Shown: positions 7,051-14,692, counted from the stretch's first letter. The stretch: DNA of 21,389 nucleotides from CAZMIL01 sp964566425 (GCA_964566425.1 CAZMIL010000012.1:1-21389); one strand, 5' to 3'. Numbers and translations are program-made. The notes: generated by a model from the sequence alone, not told the origin.

Positions 7051-8212
7051 GAAAAAAACCTTCTACTCGTCTCTTCTCATGATTATTATCTGGAGACTGT
7101 GGTTATTTGTTTTTGCTGCACTGGGGACTCTCTATATCCCTTTTATCGTTCGCTTTACTGCTGGAAAATATGGGTACATGCCTTATCTCTTTTGGATCTG
7201 GGGTAGGTTAGATGGTTATCAATACATGGAAATTGCGCAACGAGGCTACCAGTCGCTCGAATACGGGTTTTTCCCTCTTTACCCGCTGTTGATTCACATC
7301 TTCGCCACGCCCTTTTCCAATCTCAGCGCTTATATTATTGCCGGCCAGTTGATCTCAACTGTCTCTTTTTTGCTTGCAGTCTATTTCATATATAAGCTTC
7401 TCCAGCTTGACGGCTTTGAAAAATATTTCCTTTGGTTATTGTTGGTCATCATCGCTTTTCCGACATCTTTTTATTACATTACTGTCTATAATGATTCACT
7501 TTTTTTAGTTTTAGCCTCCGCCTCATTATATTTTGCCAGGCAAAGAAAATGGTTAGCAAGCAGCTTTTTGGGTTTTTTTGCAACTCTAGCGCGATTAAAT
7601 GGATTGGCGCTTTTTCCATTTATTTTAGCTGAATATATTAGTACTGCGGGCTGGTCCTGGAAAAAAATTATCTTTGAAATCAGAAAAAAATTTACAATTA
7701 AAAAAATCTTTATCAGTAAAATTTATTATTCTTTATTCGTCCCTCTGGGGCTTATTTTTTATCTCGTCTATATCCAATATCATGCCGGATCTTTTCTGGC
7801 TCTTTTTTCATCAATGAGCTTGTGGAATCAAGATAGATTAGTAATCCCTTTACAGGTAATCTGGCGGTATTTAAAAATATTTTCTACTGTGGATCCGCAT
7901 CTTTTCGTTTATTGGGTAGCCGTTTCTGAATTAGCATTTTTCTTATTCTATGTCACGATGATGATTTTCTCCTTTAAAAAAATCCGCCTTTCATATTGGA
8001 TTTTTTTCGTGGCTTCAATCTCTATCCCGGCTTTTACCGGAACTTTTCAGGGAATGCCACGGTACGGTCTGCATCTTTATCCTTTTTTTCTTTCCTTAGT
8101 TCTTTTTTTAAACAAAAGACCAAAAATAATCAAAATCATTTATTTTGTCATCAGTATTGCCTTACTTATATTGGCAACAGGACTATATACACGAGGACAT
8201 TTCATTGCCTGA
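7043..8212 (+). CDS. PIG-V-like GT-C membrane mannosyltransferase family protein
   Basis: The 389-residue protein has about ten hydrophobic helices. Its first outside loop has the GT-C pattern RLDGYQYMEIAQRGY (55-69) followed by GFFPLYPLL (75-83). This closely matches PIG-V/GT76-type proteins, in which an aspartate (here D57) and the FFPLYPLL block are characteristic. YNDSLFLVLAS (about 149-159) and the ARLNG segment further on are also typical. Bacterial relatives are presumed to transfer mannose or a related sugar from a polyprenyl-phosphate donor. The start overlaps the DegT gene by 8 nt, and the following GT2 starts 1 nt after the stop, so translation is probably coupled. The specific linkage is unknown. 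Confidence 0.85.
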   Translation: MTKKKTFYSSLLMIIIWRLWLFVFAALGTLYIPFIVRFTAGKYGYMPYLFWIWGRLDGYQYMEIAQRGYQSLEYGFFPLYPLLIHIFATPFSNLSAYIIAGQLISTVSFLLAVYFIYKLLQLDGFEKYFLWLLLVIIAFPTSFYYITVYNDSLFLVLASASLYFARQRKWLASSFLGFFATLARLNGLALFPFILAEYISTAGWSWKKIIFEIRKKFTIKKIFISKIYYSLFVPLGLIFYLVYIQYHAGSFLALFSSMSLWNQDRLVIPLQVIWRYLKIFSTVDPHLFVYWVAVSELAFFLFYVTMMIFSFKKIRLSYWIFFVASISIPAFTGTFQGMPRYGLHLYPFFLSLVLFLNKRPKIIKIIYFVISIALLILATGLYTRGHFIA

Positions 8213-8213
8213 G

Positions 8214-8930
8214 ATGAAGAAATTAAAGAGTCTAACTATTTTTTTCCCTTTTTTTAACGATGCCGGCACGGTTCAGGCGGCAATCGATGACGCTTATCGC
8301 TATGGTAGAGAAGTTACAAATAAACTAGAGGTAATCGCTATCCATGGTGGTCCTTCAAAAGATAATACGTTTGAAGTTGTCAAAACCATGAAAAAAAAAT
8401 ACCCACAACTAGTTGTTATCGACAAAACAAAAAATTGGGAAAGGTATGCAGTAATCAAATATGGTTTTAAAAAAGCTAAAAATGAGTGGATTTTTTATAC
8501 TGATGGTGATTTGCAATACTCTCTCAAGGAGTTAGTCAAGCTCGTCAAGAGGCAGATTTCTTCAGGAGCGGACATAGTTAATGGTTATCGAACCCAAAGA
8601 TACGATCCATTTTTAAAAGTCTTAGGAGGAGCCGTGTATAAATGGTACACCAAAAAATTTTTTCAATTACCGATCCAAGATCTTGAATGTGATTTTCGTC
8701 TTATACGACGTTCATTTGTAAGGAAAATCCGTTTTGGAGCACATGATAGCTCTATACTTCTTGAGTTAATAAAACGACTCCAGGAGATGAGAGCACGTTT
8801 CTCAGAAGTCAAAGTAACTCATTATTCTCGTCTGTATGGTTCCTCTAATTATTTCCCTTGGAATTTAGTTAAAGAAAAAGTCCCAGGTGATTGGAAAGTT
8901 TGGCATTCGTTAAAAAGTAAGTATAATTAA
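8214..8930 (+). CDS. DPM-like GT2 with degenerate donor-binding motif
   Basis: From ATG 8214, 1 nt after the upstream stop, the protein has 238 residues. A longer reading from 8145 only adds sequence overlapping the previous gene. The fold markers are clear: LTIFFPFFNDAGTV in place of the usual VxIPxYNE opening, TDGDLQYS with D97 and D99, and a QDLECDFRLIRRS acceptor-side segment. The usual DDGSxD motif is replaced by HGGPSKD at 44-50, so both leading aspartates are missing. The DxD motif is intact, so catalysis may survive with altered donor contacts. No membrane helix is seen. It lies between PIG-V-like and RmlC-like genes and may prime the lipid donor used by the former. That link is inference. 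Confidence 0.88.
   Translation: MKKLKSLTIFFPFFNDAGTVQAAIDDAYRYGREVTNKLEVIAIHGGPSKDNTFEVVKTMKKKYPQLVVIDKTKNWERYAVIKYGFKKAKNEWIFYTDGDLQYSLKELVKLVKRQISSGADIVNGYRTQRYDPFLKVLGGAVYKWYTKKFFQLPIQDLECDFRLIRRSFVRKIRFGAHDSSILLELIKRLQEMRARFSEVKVTHYSRLYGSSNYFPWNLVKEKVPGDWKVWHSLKSKYN
8922..8927 (+). promoter_or_regulatory. Possible internal -10 element before the RmlC-like gene
   Basis: TATAAT lies at the very end of the GT2 gene, 10 nt before the ATG at 8938, the same spacing as other starts here. It lacks the TG extension and is built from tail codons in AT-rich DNA, so it may be chance. Confidence 0.35.
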
Positions 8931-8937
8931 ATATTCT

Positions 8938-9573
8938 ATGAAAATTCTTGAGATTAAAACGTTAGCTTTCCCAGAAATAAAAATTGTGCGTTTTGCTCGC
9001 TTCAAAGATGAAAGAGGTTATTTTGCAGAAATCTATCGCAGGAGTGATTTTGATAGTCATCCGGATATGAGATTTATTAAAGATGCTGTTTTTGTCCAAG
9101 CCAATGTCAGCTCTTCAAAAGAAAAAACTATTCGCGGCTTGCATTTTCAATGGAATCCGTATATGAGTAAATTGGTGAGAGTTGTTGAAGGACGAATGAT
9201 TGATCTAATTTTAGATATCCGCAAAGGTTCTCCTACTTTTGGCAAAATTATCGGTTACGATTTGCGTACAGATCTCGAACTTGAATATAACGAATGGATC
9301 TGGATTCCTCAAGGCTTTGCCCATGGCAGTCTTTACTTAAAACCAACAATTATCGAGTACTTTTGCGATGCGGAGTGGAGTCCCAATTCTGAAGCCAGTA
9401 TCTCTCCTTTGGCATCTGATATTGACTGGTCCGCTTGTGAACCTACGCTTAAACAATATTTTGAGCAGATTGTTTCACAGGGAGCAATTATCAGTGATAA
9501 AGATAAAAACGGACACACACTTGAACAATGGAAAAACACCAAAGAGAGCGAAAACTTCATTTATTCTTCCTAA
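8938..9573 (+). CDS. dTDP-4-dehydrorhamnose 3,5-epimerase-like (RmlC family)
   Basis: The 211-residue cupin has the RmlC features DERGYFAEIY (24-33) and TIRGLHFQ with catalytic H69. It also has VVEGRMIDLILDIRKGSPTF, WIPQGFAHG and an SDKDK segment in which D188 likely matches the Asp of the catalytic dyad. The canonical enzyme epimerises C3 and C5 of dTDP-4-keto-6-deoxyglucose. At the place where the family normally has a catalytic Tyr just before x-Pro, this protein reads AEWSP, so Trp seems to replace Tyr. The usual WNDP region is also altered. It may therefore be a mono-epimerase or act on a different nucleotide sugar. No RmlA, RmlB or RmlD gene is in the window. Its 3' end overlaps the convergent methyltransferase by 17 bp. 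Confidence 0.85.
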   Translation: MKILEIKTLAFPEIKIVRFARFKDERGYFAEIYRRSDFDSHPDMRFIKDAVFVQANVSSSKEKTIRGLHFQWNPYMSKLVRVVEGRMIDLILDIRKGSPTFGKIIGYDLRTDLELEYNEWIWIPQGFAHGSLYLKPTIIEYFCDAEWSPNSEASISPLASDIDWSACEPTLKQYFEQIVSQGAIISDKDKNGHTLEQWKNTKESENFIYSS

Positions 9574-10294
9574 CAACTGCAACCAGCGTTAGTCCCCAGG
9601 GAACATAACCCAGTAGTGTTTCGATGCGCAAAATAAAATCCAGGGTGCCTCTAATAATTTTACTGGAGGATGAAGAAGAGTAGCGAAAATTTTCCTTAAT
9701 CGGCTTACCGAGAATTTTTTCGTAAAAAAAATAAGCAAAATAGCCGACGAAATTCCAATAACTAACTGAAATTATTTTTCCTCTAAAGATTGATAATTGT
9801 TTTAGCAAATAATCTCTGTCATATCTACGGAAATGCCCCCACAATTTATCTCTTTTGCCAAAAAGAGAAGAATGGGCGGGAACGCTGATGATTAAATAAC
9901 CGCCGGGCTTGAGAAAAGAGAATAAATTTTTCAAAGCTTTTCTGTCGTCTTTGATATGCTCGATGACGTCGCTTGCAAGGACAACATCATATTCTTCCTG
10001 ACCGGTTTTTTGGGAGATATCGCCCTGAAAAACATTAATTCCTTTCATTGTCGGGTTTTTCTTCATCGCTTCACAGAGAGCGGGGGAGAGTTCCATCCCT
10101 GAGACATCAAAACTTTTTTGTTTAAAAAAGCGCAGGAGGAGGCCGTTTCCAGCGCCAATATCGATCAACCGACCATTGCGCACAGGTAATTTGCGCAAAA
10201 TAAACTGTGCTAAATTGCTAATGCGCAGATCATAATCTTGTCCGGCCAGTTTTTTCTGCTGCGAAGAGAGCTTCAATTGTACATAGTGTCCCAT
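9557..10294 (-). CDS. Class I SAM-dependent methyltransferase
   Basis: The 245-residue protein has motif I LIDIGAGNG (43-51), the acidic residue of motif II in GMELSP, DVVLASDVIEHI (motif post-II/III) and LKPGGYLIISVPA. This is the Methyltransf_11/23 pattern of class I enzymes. It follows the GDP-mannose dehydratase by 16 nt and is read in the same direction, so it probably methylates a sugar, a glycan end or a lipid carrier in this pathway. A FRRYDRDYL segment near residue 156 is common in glycan-linked methyltransferases of this kind. A hydrophobic stretch near residues 175-195 might touch the membrane. The exact acceptor is unknown. Confidence 0.85.
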   Translation of the reverse strand: MGHYVQLKLSSQQKKLAGQDYDLRISNLAQFILRKLPVRNGRLIDIGAGNGLLLRFFKQKSFDVSGMELSPALCEAMKKNPTMKGINVFQGDISQKTGQEEYDVVLASDVIEHIKDDRKALKNLFSFLKPGGYLIISVPAHSSLFGKRDKLWGHFRRYDRDYLLKQLSIFRGKIISVSYWNFVGYFAYFFYEKILGKPIKENFRYSSSSSSKIIRGTLDFILRIETLLGYVPWGLTLVAVVRKNK

Positions 10295-10310
10295 GGAAGA
10301 AGACGAAAGA

Positions 10311-11306
10311 TTATTTACCGTTCATACCGTTTTTAATAGTCAGTCGCTTGATGTCAGCATCAACCATCATTTTGACCAATTCGTCGAAACTGGTTTTGGG
10401 TTGCCAACCGAGGATTTTTTTGGCTTTATCGGCTTTACCTTTGAGATCGGGAACTTCGGCCGGGCGCTTGAAGCGGGGATCACTCTTAACATATTTTTGC
10501 CAATCGCCGATACCGGCAACCTTAAAAGCCTCTTCAGCAAATTCTTTGACCGAATGACTTTCGCCTGTTGCAACTACAAAATCATCCGGCTTGTCTTGTT
10601 GTAACATCAGATAAATTGCTTCTACATAATCACCGGCAAAACCCCAATCGCGCTTTGGCTCTAGGTTGCCTAGATGCAATTCCTTAGTTAAGCCTAGTTT
10701 GATCTTAGCTACACCATCGCTAATCTTTCTAGTCACAAACTGAATCCCTCTTAGGGGAGATTCGTGATTGAAAAGAATTCCGCTGCAGGTAAATATCCCA
10801 AAAGATTCACGGAAATTGATCGTCATCCAATGAGCATAAAGTTTAGAAATAGCGTATGGGCTGCGTGGGTGAAAAGAAGTATTCTCATCTTGGTAACCAT
10901 TTGTGCTGCCCAAACCAAACATCTCAGAGGTTGAAGCCTGATAAAACTTAGTCGTCGGAGAAAAGAGTTTAATTGCACCAAGCAGATTGAGAACGCCTAA
11001 AGCATTAATCTCCGTGGTTAATTCTGCCTGCTCCCAGGAAGAGCCGACAAATGATTGAGCGGCTAGATTATAAACTTCATCCGGGCGAATATTTTTGATC
11101 AAGTTGATCAACGAGGCATCATCAGTCAAATCACCCTCAACAAACTCAATTTTATTCTCCAGACCCAAATACTCAATGTTCTCAAAATTAGGATTGGCGT
11201 AACGCCTAATCATCCCGTAGACTTTGTAGCCTTTTCCCAAAAGAAATTGGGCCAGATATGGTCCATCTTGGCCCAATATACCGGTAATCAACGCTGTTTT
11301 AGCCAT
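10311..11306 (-). CDS. gmd: GDP-mannose 4,6-dehydratase
   Basis: The 331-residue SDR begins with ALITGILGQDGPYLAQFL (dinucleotide motif G9-I-L-G-Q-D-G15). It carries ASTSEMFG with T126 and E128, and PYAISK with Y151 and K155. LFNHESPLRG and the RDWGFAGDYVEA segment are signature blocks of GDP-mannose dehydratase. It turns GDP-D-mannose into GDP-4-keto-6-deoxy-D-mannose, the branch point to GDP-L-fucose, GDP-rhamnose and GDP-perosamine. Candidate next steps in the window are the Fcl-like SDR at 2323-3267 and the DegT aminotransferase at 5944-7050. It has its own extended -10 promoter and is the first gene of a two-gene unit with the methyltransferase. The length is normal for the shorter bacterial form. 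Confidence 0.95.
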   Translation of the reverse strand: MAKTALITGILGQDGPYLAQFLLGKGYKVYGMIRRYANPNFENIEYLGLENKIEFVEGDLTDDASLINLIKNIRPDEVYNLAAQSFVGSSWEQAELTTEINALGVLNLLGAIKLFSPTTKFYQASTSEMFGLGSTNGYQDENTSFHPRSPYAISKLYAHWMTINFRESFGIFTCSGILFNHESPLRGIQFVTRKISDGVAKIKLGLTKELHLGNLEPKRDWGFAGDYVEAIYLMLQQDKPDDFVVATGESHSVKEFAEEAFKVAGIGDWQKYVKSDPRFKRPAEVPDLKGKADKAKKILGWQPKTSFDELVKMMVDADIKRLTIKNGMNGK

Positions 11307-11317
11307 ACTCTGGAATC

Positions 11318-11326
11318 ATTATAGCA
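11318..11326 (-). promoter_or_regulatory. Extended -10 promoter TGCTATAAT (gmd)
   Basis: On the minus strand TGCTATAAT ends 11 nt before the gmd ATG at 11306. It is back to back with the plus-strand element at 11332, with only 5 bp (11327-11331) between the two nonamers. Confidence 0.75.
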
Positions 11327-11331
11327 GATTT

Positions 11332-11340
11332 TGCTACAAT
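11332..11340 (+). promoter_or_regulatory. Extended -10 promoter TGCTACAAT (flippase)
   Basis: TGCTACAAT ends 8 nt before the ATG at 11349. This placement rules out a start upstream at 11331, which would fall before the promoter. No -35 hexamer is seen. Confidence 0.75.
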
Positions 11341-11348
11341 ATCAGTTA

Positions 11349-12629
11349 ATGAGGAAAAAAATTATTGACTTCGTCAAGCACCCCACGAGTGTTGACGTGA
11401 TCATCAACACGCTGGGAAGTTGGCTCAATATCGTTTTCACGGCCATTTTTGCCCTCATCCTTGTTCGTTTGCTCAACCCATCCCAATATGGTGTTTTGAG
11501 CGTCTTACTGGGGATCGCCTATGTCCTAGCCAATATTCTCGATTTTGGGACTACCGCCACAATCTATTCATATCTTCCGCCGCTGCTAGAAAAGCGGACT
11601 AGGCGCTTGTATGTCTTTATCAAAACGACGTTTACTTACCAATCCATTCTCTCCTTGAGTGTGATTGCCGTTTTGTTATTAACTTTTCCCTGGTTAGATA
11701 AAGTCTTCTTCAAAACTTATGCCCCGCGCTCTGAACTCTATCTGACCATTTTTTCCGCTCTTTTTTTCATTTGGCAAAATTTCGTCAGCAATATGCTACT
11801 CGCTGCCAAAAAAGTTTTCAAAATGAATTTGTACCTTAATCTTGCCAACATTCTCAAAACGATTCTCATCTTCGCCTTAGCTTTCACTCAGACAATTACT
11901 GTTGGAACAGTGATTTTCGTTTTCGGGATCATTGGTCCAGCGCTGTTTTTTTTCCTCCTCTTTTGGGAAAAAAGGGATTTTATCTTCGTTTTGATTAAGT
12001 CTGAAGTCAGACGCGAAGAGTTCCGTATGGGCTACACGATGACTTATTTTATCGCCACTCAATTTTTCAATTTGGGCTTGCGGATGGATCTTTTCCTCCT
12101 CTCTTTCTTCGGGTTGCGCAACCAAGTCGGTTATTATGGTCTATCGCAGAAAATTATTCTCTCCATCGTCGCCACCATCGTCAGCGTCACTCAAATCCTT
12201 TCGCCCAATTTTTCCAGAATCAAAAACAGGAGAGAAGCTGCCGCTTATTTCAAAACCGCTCTTTTGTATTTGAGTCTGCCGGTAGTTTTGTTTGCCGCAT
12301 TGTTGATCACACCGCAACAACTTTTTGACCTCTTTTTTACGACCAAATTCTTGCTAACGGCAGCCATCACCAAAGAGCTTGCAGTCCCTTATATTCTCTA
12401 TACTCTTGGCAATCTCCCGTTGCTTTTCATTCTCTACGCCTTTAAAAAACCGATCTATGTCTTGTATTCCAATATTCTGTTCTTCCTCGGGATGACCATC
12501 GGCAATTACTTATTGATTCCGAAATTGGGTGCTTTTGCTCCGGCTTACGTCATTGGCCTCTCGCTAATTCCCCCGATTATCATTCAAGCGATTGCTTCAT
12601 ATTATGGCTATAAGAAACTCCCAGCCTAA
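11349..12629 (+). CDS. Wzx-type polysaccharide/lipid-linked glycan flippase
   Basis: The 426-residue protein has about twelve hydrophobic helices and the start of the polysaccharide-transporter (MVF/MATE-like) family. A first amphipathic-to-membrane segment with LGSWLNIVFTAIFALILVR leads to LLNPSQYGVLSVLLG, where the NPxxYG block is characteristic. Such proteins flip undecaprenyl-diphosphate-linked glycans to the outer face. No polymerase (Wzy) or ligase is recognisable in the window, so the exported unit may be used as is, extended by the GT-C enzymes, or polymerised by a protein encoded elsewhere. The downstream GT2 start overlaps its 3' end by 26 nt. Codons look richer in third-position C than in the 5944-9573 operon, judged by eye only. 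Confidence 0.9.
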   Translation: MRKKIIDFVKHPTSVDVIINTLGSWLNIVFTAIFALILVRLLNPSQYGVLSVLLGIAYVLANILDFGTTATIYSYLPPLLEKRTRRLYVFIKTTFTYQSILSLSVIAVLLLTFPWLDKVFFKTYAPRSELYLTIFSALFFIWQNFVSNMLLAAKKVFKMNLYLNLANILKTILIFALAFTQTITVGTVIFVFGIIGPALFFFLLFWEKRDFIFVLIKSEVRREEFRMGYTMTYFIATQFFNLGLRMDLFLLSFFGLRNQVGYYGLSQKIILSIVATIVSVTQILSPNFSRIKNRREAAAYFKTALLYLSLPVVLFAALLITPQQLFDLFFTTKFLLTAAITKELAVPYILYTLGNLPLLFILYAFKKPIYVLYSNILFFLGMTIGNYLLIPKLGAFAPAYVIGLSLIPPIIIQAIASYYGYKKLPA

Positions 12630-13347
12630 GTTTGTTTTCATCATTCCGACCTTAAGTAACGTTGAAGGACTTAAGCACGTCCGCGGATTGCTGGCCAAAT
12701 TTTATCCGCACGCTCAGTTGATTGTTATTGACAATAGTGTTAACAATCTCGGTTTTGCTAAAGCTTGTAACGACGGGGCAAAGCAGGCGCGCCGCTTTTC
12801 GCCGGATTATTTGCTCTTCCTTAACGATGATGTAGATTTTAACAGCGACTGGGTAACGTCATGTATCGGCAAAATGAAAAAAAATAAATGGGCCGCTTGC
12901 TCTCCTGTTTTAATGAAATCGGCGACAATAATCGAAAATGCGGGTTATGTTATTTTACCGTATGGAAGAGCTAAATTAATCACAGACCTTAAAAGTAGTG
13001 AAAAAATTGATGGGCTTTCGGCAACCGCTCTTGTTTTTGAAGCTAGGGCTTTTGCCAAGCTTGGAGGCTTTGATGAACGGTTTTTTGCCTATCTTGAAGA
13101 TATAGATCTTTTTTTGCGGGCTAAAAAACAGGCTTTACGTTTTGGTGTTGATAAGCAAAGTAGGGTTTATCACCAAGGTCAAGTAACTTCTTCGCAATTC
13201 AAAGTCACCAAAGCCTGGTTGGATTTTCGTAATTGGATCCGCGTTATCAACAAAAACTGGGGTCGGGAAGAGTGGAAAAAATATCGCTGGCAGATTTTTG
13301 TCGAGCGCTTGAGGAACTTGTCAGGAATAATCAAGGCTTTTTTTTAA
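12604..13347 (+). CDS. GT2 glycosyltransferase, rhamnosyltransferase-like, internally short
   Basis: From ATG 12604 the protein has 247 residues. It has FVFIIPTL (10-17), VIDNS (41-45), NLGFAKACNDG (48-58), LFLNDDVDF (71-79), and LGGFDERFFAYLEDIDLFLRA farther on. These mark the GT2 group that includes rhamnosyltransferases. Normally about 20-25 residues separate the DNxSxD motif from NxGFA. Here they almost touch, so one strand-helix piece appears to be missing. Because the reading frame and downstream motifs stay intact, I read this as a compact variant rather than a frameshift. The start overlaps the flippase by 26 nt, and the 3' end overlaps the convergent GT-C gene by 17 bp. An upstream TTG at 12592 is in frame but less likely. 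Confidence 0.85.
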   Translation: MAIRNSQPKFVFIIPTLSNVEGLKHVRGLLAKFYPHAQLIVIDNSVNNLGFAKACNDGAKQARRFSPDYLLFLNDDVDFNSDWVTSCIGKMKKNKWAACSPVLMKSATIIENAGYVILPYGRAKLITDLKSSEKIDGLSATALVFEARAFAKLGGFDERFFAYLEDIDLFLRAKKQALRFGVDKQSRVYHQGQVTSSQFKVTKAWLDFRNWIRVINKNWGREEWKKYRWQIFVERLRNLSGIIKAFF

Positions 13348-14692
13348 ACCAGACTTCATAGCTCAAACCTCTAAATGCCCTTGCCCTGTCTTGAGAAAAT
13401 CCTTTGGTAGCTAATTGTCGCTTATAATCCACAGCGTAGATATCAGCCGTATAGGGAATAACGACTATTTCTTTTTGGCTTATTTTATTTATTTGGCGAA
13501 GGTCGTTAACTTTAATTTGGGGATTGTAATAGAGCAGGGGATCGGCAGAGGACGGAATCATATAAACCTGATTTGTAGGAAGCGAGCGGACTAAGCTTTT
13601 CCAGTCCTCACGATGCAAAGACGGAGTAATCAAATAATTGAGTGAAAAAATCGCAAATCCGGTGAGGAGAACAATTCTTTGCCAGTTCTGCTTTGCTCCC
13701 ATGACCAGAAGTAGAGCCATTATTGGTAAAAGGTAAAGAAACCTGAAGTATTGTAGCAGCGGTGAAAAGAAAGAAAAAGCAACCCCCCATAGCAACGGGA
13801 TGAGTAGTAAATAAAAAAGGTCCTGCTTATAATTTTTAACTACAAACCAGGAGACAAAGAGAGCCCATAAACCGGCAACGGTATAATAAACGCTTTTTGG
13901 TTCCCAACTAATTCTCCCAATTGAGAATTTCAAGGGAATCAGCAGCAGGTTTTTCAAGTTCACAGTGCCCAAAACGTTCCTCCAGTTGGCAACAAGCGCA
14001 AGCTGCTCCCGTGAATTAAGATACTGCTGATAGAGTAGAGGAAAAACAACCAGCAAGGCTAAAACAAATCCCGGCAACAGTAACAATAAACTGCGAAATT
14101 GTTTTTTATACAACAAGTGCCCATATAGAGCGATAATTAAAAAGACCGAACCATAGAAAGTCAGAAACGAGAGAAAGATTAAAATGTTAAAGAGAACAAC
14201 AGCGCTCTTTGGAACAACGTCATTCCCGACTTGAGCGGGAACCTGATTTTCAATCGAGCCGAGAATGACAAAGTAATAATACAATGCTGCTGTTAAGAGG
14301 AAAGTCGCCAGCATATACATCCTTGCCTCCTGCGAATAGTAAACAATCAAGGGATTAAATAAGAAAAGGGCGGCCGCCCATAAGCCGGCTTTTTGATTGA
14401 TTAATTTTTTCCCCAATAAATAGACAAACCAGCCGGCGCCGAGCGAGAACAGTACCGACGGTAATCGCAGCGCAACTTCGGAATAACCAAACAATCCACT
14501 CCACAATTTAAGGAGAAGATAATAAAGCGGCGAGTGAAAATCATGTGGAGAAAACTGGGTAACGATCTGCCAAAGATTGAAGTGTTGAATGACACGGGCG
14601 GTTGTTGCTTCATCCAGCCATAACGACTGATTGAGAGCAATAAAACGAAGAAAAAAAGCTAAAGAAAATAAGACTAGAAGTTTTTTTGTCAT
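13331..14692 (-). CDS. GT-C family membrane glycosyltransferase (GT39/PMT-like)
   Basis: The 453-residue protein has about eleven hydrophobic helices. It has the family's outside-loop motif SLWLDEATT with D27-E28, followed by a PHDFHSPLYYLLLKLW block (about 49-64) and YYSQEARMYML. These match the ArnT/PMT_2-like group that uses polyprenyl-phosphate sugars. The ATG is embedded in a REP-like palindrome (14688-14749), and a second palindrome of the same family lies in frame inside the gene at 14219-14269, coding an extra hydrophilic loop ENQVPAQVGND. No promoter is obvious directly upstream, and it may be transcribed through tRNA-Gly. A start farther in is possible but would cut the first helix. 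Confidence 0.86.
   Translation of the reverse strand: MTKKLLVLFSLAFFLRFIALNQSLWLDEATTARVIQHFNLWQIVTQFSPHDFHSPLYYLLLKLWSGLFGYSEVALRLPSVLFSLGAGWFVYLLGKKLINQKAGLWAAALFLFNPLIVYYSQEARMYMLATFLLTAALYYYFVILGSIENQVPAQVGNDVVPKSAVVLFNILIFLSFLTFYGSVFLIIALYGHLLYKKQFRSLLLLLPGFVLALLVVFPLLYQQYLNSREQLALVANWRNVLGTVNLKNLLLIPLKFSIGRISWEPKSVYYTVAGLWALFVSWFVVKNYKQDLFYLLLIPLLWGVAFSFFSPLLQYFRFLYLLPIMALLLVMGAKQNWQRIVLLTGFAIFSLNYLITPSLHREDWKSLVRSLPTNQVYMIPSSADPLLYYNPQIKVNDLRQINKISQKEIVVIPYTADIYAVDYKRQLATKGFSQDRARAFRGLSYEVWFKKKP
14219..14269. repeat. REP-like palindromic element inside a coding region
   Basis: The element begins with GTCATTC (14219-14225) and ends with GAATGAC (14263-14269), a perfect terminal inverted repeat. 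Inside is a hairpin with TTCCCG and CGGGAA arms. It keeps the reading frame of the GT-C gene and codes the polar loop between two membrane helices. Confidence 0.6.

Noticed and set aside
8145..8213. Longer start of the GT2 gene at 8145
   Set aside because: The extra 23 residues overlap the PIG-V-like gene and have no GT2 features. ATG 8214 directly follows the upstream stop.
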